DNA of 64,000 nucleotides from an uncultured Clostridia bacterium (GCA_947168885.1 CAMVNQ010000001.1:554981-618980), one strand, 5' to 3'. Shown: positions 52,982 through 61,660, counted from the stretch's first letter. The notes: a model not told the origin generated them from the letters alone. A program made the numbers and translations.

Positions 52982-54172
52982 ATGGCAACTATTCAGAAAA
53001 GAAGTAACAGCTACTTAATAAGAGTAAGCTGCGGATATGACAGCAAGGGCAAGCAGGTTATCCAGTCAACAACATGGAAGCCTGAGCCTAATATGACACC
53101 CAGACAGATCGAAAAAGAACTTAACCGTCAGGCGGTCATGTTTGAAGAAAAATGTCTTAAGGGCTATCAAGGCAGGGCAATAAAGTTTGAAGAATTTGCT
53201 GAAGAATGGTTTGAAGAGTACGCAAAACCTAATCTGCGCCATACAACATATGTGAGGTTGTTACAGTTGCGTGGAAGAACATATGCAGCTATCGGACATT
53301 TGCGCATGGATAAGATCACCCCTCGGCAGATACAGGTGTTCGTTAATACGCTTTCTAAAGACGGCGCGAACGAACGTACCGGGCAGCCGCTTGCTCCCAA
53401 GACTATCCGTCATTATTTAAGTCTTATCTCCGATGTGTTCACATATGCAGTCAGAGTTGGCGTCGCACCCGAAAATCCCTGTTCAAAGGTTATGGTACCT
53501 AAGGATCCGCCCAAAGAGAAGAAAATCTATACCCGCGAAGAAGTTGAACGCTTCCTTGACCTGCTCGATAAAGAACCGCTGAAGTACAGGGTTTTCTTTA
53601 ATCTCTTGATTTACAGTGGTTTTCGCAGAGGTGAGATGCTTGGCCTGGAGTGGAAGGATGTTGATTTTGAGAACAGTATTATAAGTGTTCGTCGTACATC
53701 CAACTACACGGGAAAGGACGGTATATATACTGACACTACGAAAACACGCAGGTCGCAGCGCACTCTTAAGTTTCCGAAAGAAATAATGGACATGCTCAGG
53801 GAGTTCAAGGATGAGCAGGATGCTGAGGCCTTGCGTCTTGGTGATAAGTGGCATGAGACAGATCGCCTGTTTGTAAAATGGGATGGTAGGCCGATGCACA
53901 ATAATACGCCATATTTCTGGCTCGGAGAATTCTGTGAAAAACACGATCTCCCTTTTTACGGCTTACATTCATATCGTCATTTGTTCGCATCACTTCTTGT
54001 CAATCAGGGTGTGGATATAGTGACGGTATCGGGAGCATTAGGTCACTCTGCCGTTTCCACGACGAGCAATGTCTACTGCCATATGCTGCAGGAGGCACAG
54101 GCTAAAGTGTCCGAAGCAGTGACCAATGCACTTGATTTCAGAAGGAAAAATGACGAAAAAAACAGCGCATAA
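52982..54172 (+). CDS. int: Tyrosine integrase
   Basis: The start at 52982 (MATIQKRSNSYLIRV) has AGGAGG 8 nt upstream; the track ATG at 52976 is too close to it. The protein has an N-terminal arm-binding domain, a SAM-like core-binding domain (residues ~60-160) and the catalytic domain with Arg in YSGFRRGEMLGLEW, HSYRHLFASLL, and GHSAVSTTSNVYCHM with the nucleophile Tyr. It is of the Tn916/phage-type integrase group. It lies 104 bp from the att core at 54276 and probably integrates the 42.5-kb element into a tRNA 3' end. Confidence 0.95.
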   Translation: MATIQKRSNSYLIRVSCGYDSKGKQVIQSTTWKPEPNMTPRQIEKELNRQAVMFEEKCLKGYQGRAIKFEEFAEEWFEEYAKPNLRHTTYVRLLQLRGRTYAAIGHLRMDKITPRQIQVFVNTLSKDGANERTGQPLAPKTIRHYLSLISDVFTYAVRVGVAPENPCSKVMVPKDPPKEKKIYTREEVERFLDLLDKEPLKYRVFFNLLIYSGFRRGEMLGLEWKDVDFENSIISVRRTSNYTGKDGIYTDTTKTRRSQRTLKFPKEIMDMLREFKDEQDAEALRLGDKWHETDRLFVKWDGRPMHNNTPYFWLGEFCEKHDLPFYGLHSYRHLFASLLVNQGVDIVTVSGALGHSAVSTTSNVYCHMLQEAQAKVSEAVTNALDFRRKNDEKNSA

Positions 54173-54189
54173 ACAGGGTTTTCAAAAAT

Positions 54190-54209
54190 AAAGAACAAGC
54201 AAAGAACAA
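54190..54209. repeat. Paired AAAGAACAA arm-type boxes, right end
   Basis: Two AAAGAACAA boxes start at 54190 and 54201, 11 bp apart, the same word and spacing as the pair at 11959 at the other end. They are likely integrase arm sites. Confidence 0.7.
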
Positions 54210-54234
54210 CACGTTTTTCAGGCATAAAACAAAG

Positions 54235-54268
54235 TCCCACAAATGGCTTTATAAAGCCATTTGTGGGA
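54235..54268. other. Perfect 34-bp palindrome between int and att
   Basis: TCCCACAAATGGCTTTA is followed directly by its reverse complement, giving a 17-bp-arm palindrome without loop bases. No T-tract follows, so besides a role as integrase terminator it may form a cruciform or bind a dimer near the crossover site. Confidence 0.75.
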
Positions 54269-54275
54269 ACCTTTG

Positions 54276-54299
54276 CTGGTGACCCGTACGGGAATTGAA
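54276..54299 (-). repeat. attR core: tRNA 3'-end direct repeat, copy 2
   Basis: This sequence is identical over 24 bp to 11794-11817. It is again only the 3' end of a tRNA in reverse orientation (CCCGTACGGGTCACCA on the minus strand), with no tRNA body on the right. Thus the intact tRNA gene is outside the window, and several elements are stacked in tandem. Confidence 0.85.
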
Positions 54300-54411
54300 T
54301 TGACCCCCAAGCATTTTGTCATTTTTGGCAATCTCTCGTTTTTCCTTTTATAATGCGGTTTCCGACGTTTCATCATATATTTTTTTAGTTAATTTAAGTC
54401 TTTTTTAACAT

Positions 54412-54433
54412 AAATAAGTGGCAAATAAGTGGC
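54412..54433. repeat. 11-bp tandem repeat AAATAAGTGGC
   Basis: Two exact adjacent copies of AAATAAGTGGC lie 110 bp right of the attR core, with a third imperfect word (agacAAGTtag) after them. The 11-bp period and location suggest arm sites of a different tyrosine integrase, lost from this locus. The remainder of 54300-54518 holds no gene. Confidence 0.6.
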
Positions 54434-54518
54434 AGACAAGTTAGATTGGTAAAGCACATTTCTATCGTCTTTTCGGATATTGGCTGTGACATAACAAATC
54501 ACAACGGAGGATAATCAA

Positions 54519-54791
54519 ATGAAAAGTATAATAGAACAGCTTTACTATGGCGAAATCTGCCCTTGCGAGAAGCCTGCCCCTCAGACCGAGCGTTGCATTG
54601 AGAACAGAAAGACCATCTGTGACACTGAGGAACAGCTTCTTAAACAGTTTCCGACGTGTAAGGAACTGTTAGATACCTACACCGACGCTCTACACATTGA
54701 AACACAGTTAGAATGTGAAGCGGACTTCGAGCGAGGATTCAGGCTCGGCGCAACTCTGATATTAGATATTTTTGATATACAGCGTGAATAA
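54519..54791 (+). CDS. DUF6809-like small protein, second copy
   Basis: The 90-residue product MKSIIEQLYYGEICPCEKPA is a paralogue of the 6821 gene product: both share the YYGE..PC..PAP start, RK.IC..EE and the ending FERGFRLGA. GGAGGATAATCA precedes the ATG. This copy stands alone without Clp-type neighbours, which argues against an obligate partnership. It is probably a leftover of another element in the tandem stack. Confidence 0.75.
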   Translation: MKSIIEQLYYGEICPCEKPAPQTERCIENRKTICDTEEQLLKQFPTCKELLDTYTDALHIETQLECEADFERGFRLGATLILDIFDIQRE

Positions 54792-54873
54792 TAACTAAAC
54801 CGGCTTCCGGATTGGGTAATACCACTATAGAAGTTTTCACAAACACTATGGTTCAGGCAACCAGCGGGTAAAT

Positions 54874-54910
54874 AAAGAACAGTATCACAAAAATGATACT
54901 GTTCTTTTTT
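54874..54910. terminator. Bidirectional terminator
   Basis: AAAGAACAGTATCA-N6-TGATACTGTTCTTT forms a perfect 14-bp stem with A/T tracts on both sides. It ends the minus-strand operon 54926-62437 and the plus-strand gene at 54519. Confidence 0.88.
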
Positions 54911-54925
54911 ATATACCTTATTATA

Positions 54926-55639
54926 TTATCTGCAAGCTCTCACAAAAGCAGAAAAAATTTCTCTGCTCTCCTCGCTTACTTTATACGAGAATTCCGGATG
55001 CCACTGTACGGCCCAGAGGAACGTCTGCTCAGGACAGTACACTGCTTCGGCCAGTCCGTCCTCCGATAGCGCCATACATTTAAGGCGCGGGGAGAGCTCA
55101 CATACTCCCGAATGGTGATAGCTGTTGACATTTATATGTTCTCTTCTGAACAGGTCATAAAGCGGAGTCCCGTTTATTATCCTGACCTCATGCGATGGAC
55201 GGTCATACGGTGGCTTCTGATGATGCTCGATCGTGGAAGGGAGCTGGGTCGGAATATCCTGATAAAGTGTCCCGCCAAGTGCCGCATTTATAAACTGTAT
55301 TCCTCTGCAAATGCCGAGAACAGGTCTGTCGGTGTCCATTGCGATATTCAGCAGTTCGGTTTCCATGCTGTCGCGCTCGGGACAGCACTCACCGCAGATA
55401 TTCAGCTTTATACCTTTGTATATCTCGGGAGAAACGTCCTGGCCACCGGTAAAAAGGAATCCGTCAAGATGCCCGGTGAGCTGCGTCAGTATCTCACGGT
55501 CGCTTGTAAGCGGAAGCACGATCGGTATAGCTCCCGCCTGTAATAGTCCGTCCAGATAACCGGGCAGCATCCAGAGGCTCTCCCGCTGTATATCAACAAG
55601 CGGCGTAACTCCTATCAAAGGCTTTTTTATAGTATCCAT
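54926..55639 (-). CDS. Peptidase C26 (gamma-glutamyl hydrolase-like)
   Basis: The 237-residue class I glutamine amidotransferase fold has FTGGQDVSPEIY, the nucleophile elbow PVLGICRGIQFIN and the His/Glu pair WAVQWHPEFSY. It matches PuuD-type gamma-glutamyl-GABA hydrolases and related peptidases. It is the last gene of a tight operon with ATP-grasp and M14 genes, so it may remove gamma-glutamyl or related groups from the operon product rather than act in putrescine use. Confidence 0.9.
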   Translation of the reverse strand: MDTIKKPLIGVTPLVDIQRESLWMLPGYLDGLLQAGAIPIVLPLTSDREILTQLTGHLDGFLFTGGQDVSPEIYKGIKLNICGECCPERDSMETELLNIAMDTDRPVLGICRGIQFINAALGGTLYQDIPTQLPSTIEHHQKPPYDRPSHEVRIINGTPLYDLFRREHINVNSYHHSGVCELSPRLKCMALSEDGLAEAVYCPEQTFLWAVQWHPEFSYKVSEESREIFSAFVRACR

Positions 55640-55656
55640 TTTTCCACCTCGTTTGT

Positions 55657-56946
55657 TTATCTGTTCAGAAACTCGCTTCTGTGTATTCTTTTCAACCGTT
55701 TCACGGTAGCGTTACCGCCGCCGTCGCCGACATATACATCATATTCGCCCTCAATGCTTCCGAAAGTGACAGTTTTATCCGCACCGACATACTCTTTCAG
55801 CTTTTTGATCATTTCCTGCTTTGAAGCCTTATCCGAGAATACTTTGAGATACGAAAACCCTCTGTATTCCGACGGTGAGACCGTTATCTTGACCGTATCG
55901 CCAAGTTTTTCCCGCAGTCTTTCTTCGAGTCCGGAAATATCAGCGTCCTCTGCCAGCACAGTCAGGTACAGGACTTTCTCCGAGCCGTCATTGTGTCGGT
56001 ATGACGACCTGATGTAGTTTCTGAACGGCGAATGTCTGTGAGTTTCAAAAAGGTCTTTTTCCGCGGAGTTTTTTAGTTCGCCGTAAAAGATCAGCAGAGT
56101 CGAGTCATACATCGTGTTCACAAAGCAGTGCAGACCGCTTTCGGCTATTATCCTTTCGGCTTTGGCGCAGATTTCCTGCGGCAGAAAGACCGTTTCTATG
56201 TATTGCTTCTCCTTTATATCGTAAATTGCGGCGCCGTCCATAACAATGACCGGCAGTTCAAGCTCGACTCCTTTCATTATGGAGATAAGCTCTGCCGGCG
56301 TGCGGACTGTCGATATTGTGAACTTTATACCGTTTTTTATCAGCCTGTTCAGTTCCACCTTGCTGAACGATGCCGTGTGAGAGTCCGATGAAACAAGAAC
56401 ATCGTCTATACCGCTTATGTAAAGCGTTTCGCTGTCGTGGTACCTTACCGGCAGTCGGAAGTCGTTCACAGCAACGCCGATCAGTATGCCGATGAATGTA
56501 TCTATCACTCTGTTGAAAACGAAGATATACGGATCCTCGTCAAAGGAGTGGGTCAGCGCGATGCTCAGGAATACCACACAGGAAAAGAATGACGCGGTGC
56601 GTTTATCAAGAACGACCGTGGAATAGATCACCGGAACGATCAGGACGCTTGCGGACAGATATACGAGTGTCGGCTCCCGCAGATCAAGGCACTTTACGGC
56701 TATGAGAAACACAAGTCCGAACACGGCGCCTATTATCGTTCCGGATAAACGCTGCCACGCATTGTTTTTGGTCTTGTCGGCATACGGCTGCATACACCAG
56801 AGCGCGGCAAGTGCGCTGTAGAACGGTATCCCGTTCGCTACCGGAAGCAGAGTACGGATGAAATATACGGCCATGCACAGCATTACCGCAAGCGCCGATT
56901 TGATTATCCTCGCGCCTATCGGCGGCAGCTTCTTCAATGTTACCAT
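55657..56946 (-). CDS. FUSC-type membrane domain fused to a HAD-like domain
   Basis: Residues 1-170 hold about six transmembrane segments of the aromatic-acid exporter/FUSC type (ALAVMLCMAVYFI, WQRLSGTIIGAVFGLVFL, VFNRVIDTFIGILIGVAVN). The rest resembles a Cof-type HAD phosphatase (LYISGIDDVLVSSDS, FTISTVRTP, VIVMDGAAIYD, KVFSDKASKQEMIK). In motif I the first Asp is replaced by Gly (SGIDD), so catalysis is doubtful and the domain may be a sensor. The gene is 1 bp from the next one upstream. Export of the operon product is a reasonable guess. Confidence 0.72.
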   Translation of the reverse strand: MVTLKKLPPIGARIIKSALAVMLCMAVYFIRTLLPVANGIPFYSALAALWCMQPYADKTKNNAWQRLSGTIIGAVFGLVFLIAVKCLDLREPTLVYLSASVLIVPVIYSTVVLDKRTASFFSCVVFLSIALTHSFDEDPYIFVFNRVIDTFIGILIGVAVNDFRLPVRYHDSETLYISGIDDVLVSSDSHTASFSKVELNRLIKNGIKFTISTVRTPAELISIMKGVELELPVIVMDGAAIYDIKEKQYIETVFLPQEICAKAERIIAESGLHCFVNTMYDSTLLIFYGELKNSAEKDLFETHRHSPFRNYIRSSYRHNDGSEKVLYLTVLAEDADISGLEERLREKLGDTVKITVSPSEYRGFSYLKVFSDKASKQEMIKKLKEYVGADKTVTFGSIEGEYDVYVGDGGGNATVKRLKRIHRSEFLNR

Positions 56947-56947
56947 T

Positions 56948-57871
56948 TTATCTGATTATCTTGCAGCAGACAGTCTTCTCGCTGATGAGAGGACTTTTGT
57001 ACTCGAAATAAACTATCCCGGGAACGGGAGAGCGCACCTCCGCCTTAACCGTACCCTCAAACGGGTCGGTCACCTTGCCGAGCAGGTCGCCCACAGCCAC
57101 AGTCTTTCCTATTTTCACTGCGCCTATGTATATCCCGGCGGATTCCGACTGCACATTGAACGTGTTTGCTTCATGCACTATCAGTGTGTTGTAGCCCGGA
57201 CGCACATTGACGATCAGCGCACCCACGCTGCCCAGAAAACGAAGCATAGCACAGACAGCCTCATCCGCGGACTCCTCATCTATCGTGTCGGTCGAGTTGG
57301 TATAGACAGAAAATGCCTTCGTTTCCCATACCTGCCAGTTGTAATTGAGCGTGGTGGTATCGTAAGGGCGCGGAACTCTGATTATGCCGAACTGTAAACC
57401 GAATTTCTGCATCAGCTTAGGGTCGGTGAAGCCGGTGTCCATCATTTTGACGTGCGGCAGGAAATTGCCCTGCTGATAGAAGCTCGCGAGCTGCATACCA
57501 TACTCGTAGCCCTGTAAATTACGGAATATGCCGTCTGCAATACGCTGAGTGGTCTCGCCCTGATCATACCCCGGGAACATTCTGTTTATATCCGTGTTGT
57601 CCATAGCCCAGAACCGCTTGCCGATATTCATTGAGTAGCAGTTCACGCACGGCACGACCATGATCTCGATGCCGTCTGTTATGCAGTGCTTTTCCTCAAG
57701 CGTTTTCAGCTCCGCGATCATGCGGCTGCAAACATACATCTGTTGTATCTCGTTGCCGCGCAGAGCGCCTACAATTGCTGCGAGTTTCTTTCCGCTTCCG
57801 AACTTGTAGCCTATAATGTCGAGCTGCTCACGATACGGCGAGCGAAGTGAATACAAAATTTCCTTTCTCAT
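56948..57871 (-). CDS. M14/AstE-like protein lacking usual zinc motifs
   Basis: The 307-residue protein belongs to the succinylglutamate desuccinylase/aspartoacylase group (NTDINRMFPGYDQG, the C-terminal lipoyl-like GKVTDPFEGTVKAEVRSPVPG). Where its neighbour has THGDE, this one has LRGNE, and in place of the DVHSS block it has YGMQLASFY, so two zinc ligands are absent. The YG.QLASFY..G..PHV block may be a subfamily trait rather than decay, since the frame is intact. It overlaps the upstream paralogue by 4 nt and may be a partner subunit. Confidence 0.8.
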   Translation of the reverse strand: MRKEILYSLRSPYREQLDIIGYKFGSGKKLAAIVGALRGNEIQQMYVCSRMIAELKTLEEKHCITDGIEIMVVPCVNCYSMNIGKRFWAMDNTDINRMFPGYDQGETTQRIADGIFRNLQGYEYGMQLASFYQQGNFLPHVKMMDTGFTDPKLMQKFGLQFGIIRVPRPYDTTTLNYNWQVWETKAFSVYTNSTDTIDEESADEAVCAMLRFLGSVGALIVNVRPGYNTLIVHEANTFNVQSESAGIYIGAVKIGKTVAVGDLLGKVTDPFEGTVKAEVRSPVPGIVYFEYKSPLISEKTVCCKIIR

Positions 57872-58809
57872 ACGGCAGTCACCTCTTTTTCGGGTTTCAG
57901 TATTCTCGCAAGCAGCGAGCCGCCGTAAACTATCGGATATTCGCGCAGGGTAAACACAAGCCCGTCGCTGATCGCGCTGATATACTCCGCGACAGTACCG
58001 TTAAGCGGATCAAGCACCTCGCCGATACATTCGCCCTCATGCACGGTGTCGCCGAAATGTATTCGCGGCACGAAAACTCCCGCAGCGTCGGAATTGACAA
58101 AACCGACCTCTCTGCCTATAGACACGACAGGCTCTCTTACCGCGGAAACCTCGCCTGTCCATATCCCGAGCTCCTTCATCAGATTCAGCACGCCGATAAA
58201 CAGTTGTTCGCCGTATTCCTGTGTTATCCTCATTCCCACGCCCATTTCCACAACCAGCGTCTTTACGCCGCGCGTGTTGAGCGTATGCGCGAGTGTGGAT
58301 TCAAGCACAGTCGCGGATTCATGCACCCAGATCAGATCGACATTCATCAGCTTTGCGTACGGAACAAGAGTCTCCGCAGTCGGTACGCTTATGCGTATCT
58401 GCGGTATCTCACGAAGAAAAATGTTGCTCGAATGAACATCAATGCAGACATCGGAGCCGAGCAGGTCTTCAACGATCGAAGCGCAAAGCACCTCCGCCAT
58501 TGTACCGTCCTTCGACCCGGGAAACACGCGGTTCATATCGAGATCAAACATCGGTATCCCGCGGCTTATGGAGTCGATACCCATAGGGTTGAGCGCGGGG
58601 TATATATCGACAGTTCCGTTGACCTTGTCAAGATTGTCGTTAAGAAATCTGCCGAGACGGTAAGCGAGATACTGCCCCTCAAGCTCGTCGCCGTGGGTCC
58701 CCGTTACTATGCTTATTCGCTTTGAACCGCTGCCGTGGGTTATACGCCTCTTCTGGATTATCAGATGCTCGTTTACCCCGAGAGCGGCTTTTGCGACTGT
58801 CTGAACCAT
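57868..58809 (-). CDS. M14/AstE-like zinc deacylase
   Basis: The product has intact zinc motifs VTGTHGDELEGQ and CIDVHSSNIFL, the catalytic Glu in LVVEMGVGMR, and the C-terminal beta domain LDPLNGTVAEYISA. These enzymes hydrolyse N-acyl amino acids or peptides. The start at 58809 is used; an in-frame GTG at 58818 is possible. It forms an overlapping pair with the 56948 gene whose motifs are lost. Confidence 0.87.
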   Translation of the reverse strand: MVQTVAKAALGVNEHLIIQKRRITHGSGSKRISIVTGTHGDELEGQYLAYRLGRFLNDNLDKVNGTVDIYPALNPMGIDSISRGIPMFDLDMNRVFPGSKDGTMAEVLCASIVEDLLGSDVCIDVHSSNIFLREIPQIRISVPTAETLVPYAKLMNVDLIWVHESATVLESTLAHTLNTRGVKTLVVEMGVGMRITQEYGEQLFIGVLNLMKELGIWTGEVSAVREPVVSIGREVGFVNSDAAGVFVPRIHFGDTVHEGECIGEVLDPLNGTVAEYISAISDGLVFTLREYPIVYGGSLLARILKPEKEVTAV

Positions 58810-58833
58810 TTTTATCACCAGTTTTCCTATATA

Positions 58834-59616
58834 CTAATAGCCTTGCTGCATTACCGAGCGTACAAGTGTAAGCTGTCTCGTGTAGCTGCCGAACATCACA
58901 CCACGGTCTATCGCGCAGTCAGCGAAATCGCGGCCTTGCGAAAGTACAAGATAGTCCTCGTTCACAGGACGGTCGTTTGCGGGATCAAAGCTCTTCCATA
59001 CGCCGTCCTCGAAGTATTCTATCCATGAGTGGGTCTCGCCGTCACAGAACGCGAGCCCCGCTATATAGCGGCATGGAATATGGTTCAGCCTGAGCAGCGA
59101 CAGCATTATATGCGAAAAGTCCTGACATACTCCGGCGCTCGTCTCGAACGCTTCTGCGGCGGTCGTGTGGGATGTTGTCACGTCCTTCTGATATCTGAAC
59201 ACATCGGACAGCTTCGACGAGATAGTCTGTACGCGCTCCGACACCGACGCCTCCGAAAGATCATCGGAAAGTGTTTCCAGAAACGAGGCAAGCGCTGCCG
59301 ACGGCTTTGTGAATGCCGACTGGTACAGATAGCATGGCATATAATCCGTTCTGTGTCTTGTACAGTCGGTCTCGGCGGTACCCTTTATCTCGAAATCGAG
59401 AAAGCGGTGGTCGCCTTTTATGTAGCCTGCCGTCACGTTATTGCCGAATGCGTCGGTGTTGTGATCGACAGCGGTTATCGGGGATATGCTCAGTTCACAG
59501 CTGACAATGTGCTGAGTCGGTGTCTCGGGCGGTATAACCCGAAGAGCGAACGAATGCTCATGCACATAGTCGTCGAATGTGAGCTTTGTGGAAAAATAAA
59601 AGTTTATCTTCTTCAT
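58834..59616 (-). CDS. Transglutaminase-like cysteine protease
   Basis: The 260-residue protein has an N-terminal beta domain (the transglut_N type) and a catalytic core with Cys in SAGVCQDFSHIML, His in ETHSWIEYFED and Asp in SFDPANDRP. It matches the COG1305-type proteins that occur with ATP-grasp and alpha-E genes. In this setting it probably processes or cross-links a peptide made by the ATP-grasp ligase. Confidence 0.9.
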   Translation of the reverse strand: MKKINFYFSTKLTFDDYVHEHSFALRVIPPETPTQHIVSCELSISPITAVDHNTDAFGNNVTAGYIKGDHRFLDFEIKGTAETDCTRHRTDYMPCYLYQSAFTKPSAALASFLETLSDDLSEASVSERVQTISSKLSDVFRYQKDVTTSHTTAAEAFETSAGVCQDFSHIMLSLLRLNHIPCRYIAGLAFCDGETHSWIEYFEDGVWKSFDPANDRPVNEDYLVLSQGRDFADCAIDRGVMFGSYTRQLTLVRSVMQQGY

Positions 59617-59627
59617 AAAGTCTCCGT

Positions 59628-60317
59628 TTATGCTGATTCAAACAGCCTTTCGAGGCTTGCTACCGCCGCGCCCGATTTAAGGTCATACTCGTTTTCCTCG
59701 CCGATTATCTCTACAAGGTCGGAAAGGAACCTTGTGTTATAGCGGTACGGAGTGTTCTTCGGTACGCGCCCGAGGCGTATGCAGAGCCGCTCGAATTCCT
59801 TATGTACCTCCTCATACGGATATTTCATACGCAGATAGAGGTCGAGCCGTTCTGTTGATTTTCCGCAGTATATGATATTTTTGGTTTCCTCATCGTAGAT
59901 GTTATCCGCTATACAGCCCCAGAAGCCGTACAGCACATCTTCCAGCGGCAGCAGCGCGAACCGCGTGTTTTCCGAGCCCTTCGCACCTTTGAGCGTGTCC
60001 TTCGCTATCTGCAAAAACGAGAATGCCCCGCTCGAAATATCCTCGCGCAGAACTATCCCGTTGTCGTAAGCGCGTTCAAGGCTGTATGCCACGGAACTGA
60101 AGTTGTCCTTGTCGAACAGAAAACTTCTGAAAAAGCTCTTGCTATCGTTATAGATATCCGGCAGATCAAAGTACCCGAGATACTCCTGATACCCTATCCC
60201 GCCGTCCAGCATTTTATCATAAGTTTCCTGCAGCGCTTTCAGGGTCGTGAAAACACGTTCTGTGTATCTTCCGAGCCAGTAAAGATTGTTGCCGTGTTCT
60301 ATTGAGATCGTACCCAT
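59628..60317 (-). CDS. Alpha-E domain protein (DUF403)
   Basis: The 229-residue all-helical protein starts HGNNLYWLGRYTERVFTTLK, the conserved WLGRY.ER motif of alpha-E proteins. Such proteins are paired with circularly permuted ATP-grasp ligases, and here the two genes overlap by 19 nt. Function is thought to be accessory to peptide-bond formation; the mechanism is unknown. Confidence 0.92.
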   Translation of the reverse strand: MGTISIEHGNNLYWLGRYTERVFTTLKALQETYDKMLDGGIGYQEYLGYFDLPDIYNDSKSFFRSFLFDKDNFSSVAYSLERAYDNGIVLREDISSGAFSFLQIAKDTLKGAKGSENTRFALLPLEDVLYGFWGCIADNIYDEETKNIIYCGKSTERLDLYLRMKYPYEEVHKEFERLCIRLGRVPKNTPYRYNTRFLSDLVEIIGEENEYDLKSGAAVASLERLFESA

Positions 60318-61645
60318 GTATCCTTAAAGCCTCCTCCCTGTGATGAATTGACTACGAATGAATCGGGATTCCGCGAGAATCTCGTAAGTCCCGACGCCCA
60401 GACTCTTGTTGTTTTTCCCGAAAGCACAAACGCTCTCAGGTCGGCTTTTCTCATGACTGTTTCGCCGTTATCGAGTATCGGCAGATCAACGAAATCTATG
60501 ACATCCTGCGCGATAAATCTTCTCGGCTGCGACAGTATCATATCTTTCAGGCCGGCAAGTTTCTCGCTGTCAAGATCACTGCCGAATACCACGCCGTAAC
60601 CGCCTGCCTCGGCAACATCCTTGATAACGAGTCTGTCAAGGTTGTCAAGAACATAGCTCATGTCTGCCTTATAAAATGGCAGATATGTCGGAGCGTTTCT
60701 GAGGATCGGATCCTCGCCGAGATAATATTCTATCATCTTCGGCACGAAATAGTAAATTCCTTTGTCGTCTGCCACACCGTTGCCGGGAGCGTTTATTATT
60801 CCCACGTTTCCCGAGCGATAGGCTTCCATGAGATTCGGTATGCCTATCAGCGATTCCGGCAGGAATGTCAGCGGATCAAGATATTCGTCGGAAATGCGTC
60901 TGTACAGCACACCTATACGGGTTTTCTGCCCGGAATAGGTCTTATGCCACAGCATATTGTTCTCGACGAAAAGCTCGTCGCTGCGGACAAGCAGAGAATC
61001 GGTGTTCTCCGCAAGATAAGAATGCTCGAAATAAGCGGCATTGTATCTTCCCGGGGTAAGTATGGCACGCACCCCGCCGCAGTTTACATAGTCCATGGTC
61101 TCGCGCAGCAGATCGGGGTAGTTCCGGTTGTCAACGATGTTGTTGCTGCGGAAGGCTTCGGGGCTTGCTATCCTTGTGAGCTCACGCGCTATCAGCGGAT
61201 ATGAAGCACCCGAGGGTATGCGGAGATTGTCTTCGAGAATGTACCACTCGCCGTCCTTGCCCTGAACAAGGTCGATGCCGGAAATGTGGCTGTATATCTT
61301 GTTTCTGGGCGTTATTCCCTCGCACTGAGCAAGATATCCCGATGAAATGTAGATGAAATCTTCGGGGATCTTACCGTCCTTTACGATCTTTTTATCGTGA
61401 TATATGTCGTACAGAAACTGGTTAAGCGCATCAACCCGCTGTATGAGTCCTTTTTCGATAGCAGCGAACTGTTCCGCGCCGATCACCCTCGGTATCGGGT
61501 CAAACGGAAAGAACTGTTCCTTGAAAACGCCGTTCTTGTATATTCCGAACTTTACTCCGTACCGGCGGAGAAGCTCGTTTATCTCTTTTGCGTTTCCTAT
61601 CGCTTCGGTGAAATCAGCCGATCCGCGCAATACGTTTTCGTTCAT
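60299..61645 (-). CDS. Circularly permuted ATP-grasp (COG2308-like)
   Basis: The 448-residue protein shows the family blocks FYDIYHDKKIVKDGKIPED, YILEDNLRIPSGASY, NAPGNGVADDKGIYYFVP, VAEAGGYGVVFG and the final SSQGGGFKDTW. These proteins are predicted peptide or amide ligases working with alpha-E and transglutaminase partners. The substrate is not known; from the neighbours (M14, C26) a glutamate- or acyl-amino-acid-containing product is possible. Confidence 0.93.
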   Translation of the reverse strand: MNENVLRGSADFTEAIGNAKEINELLRRYGVKFGIYKNGVFKEQFFPFDPIPRVIGAEQFAAIEKGLIQRVDALNQFLYDIYHDKKIVKDGKIPEDFIYISSGYLAQCEGITPRNKIYSHISGIDLVQGKDGEWYILEDNLRIPSGASYPLIARELTRIASPEAFRSNNIVDNRNYPDLLRETMDYVNCGGVRAILTPGRYNAAYFEHSYLAENTDSLLVRSDELFVENNMLWHKTYSGQKTRIGVLYRRISDEYLDPLTFLPESLIGIPNLMEAYRSGNVGIINAPGNGVADDKGIYYFVPKMIEYYLGEDPILRNAPTYLPFYKADMSYVLDNLDRLVIKDVAEAGGYGVVFGSDLDSEKLAGLKDMILSQPRRFIAQDVIDFVDLPILDNGETVMRKADLRAFVLSGKTTRVWASGLTRFSRNPDSFVVNSSQGGGFKDTWVRSQ

Positions 61646-61660
61646 AAAACTTGCCTTTCT

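Noticed and set aside
54276-54350. Complete tRNA-Glu gene at the right att repeat
   Set aside because: Only the T-arm/acceptor end is present; the bases to the right do not form the D or anticodon arms.
57847-59742. Long plus-strand ORFs (292, 237 aa) opposite the operon
   Set aside because: They are shadows of the M14 and transglutaminase genes, which show catalytic motifs on the minus strand.
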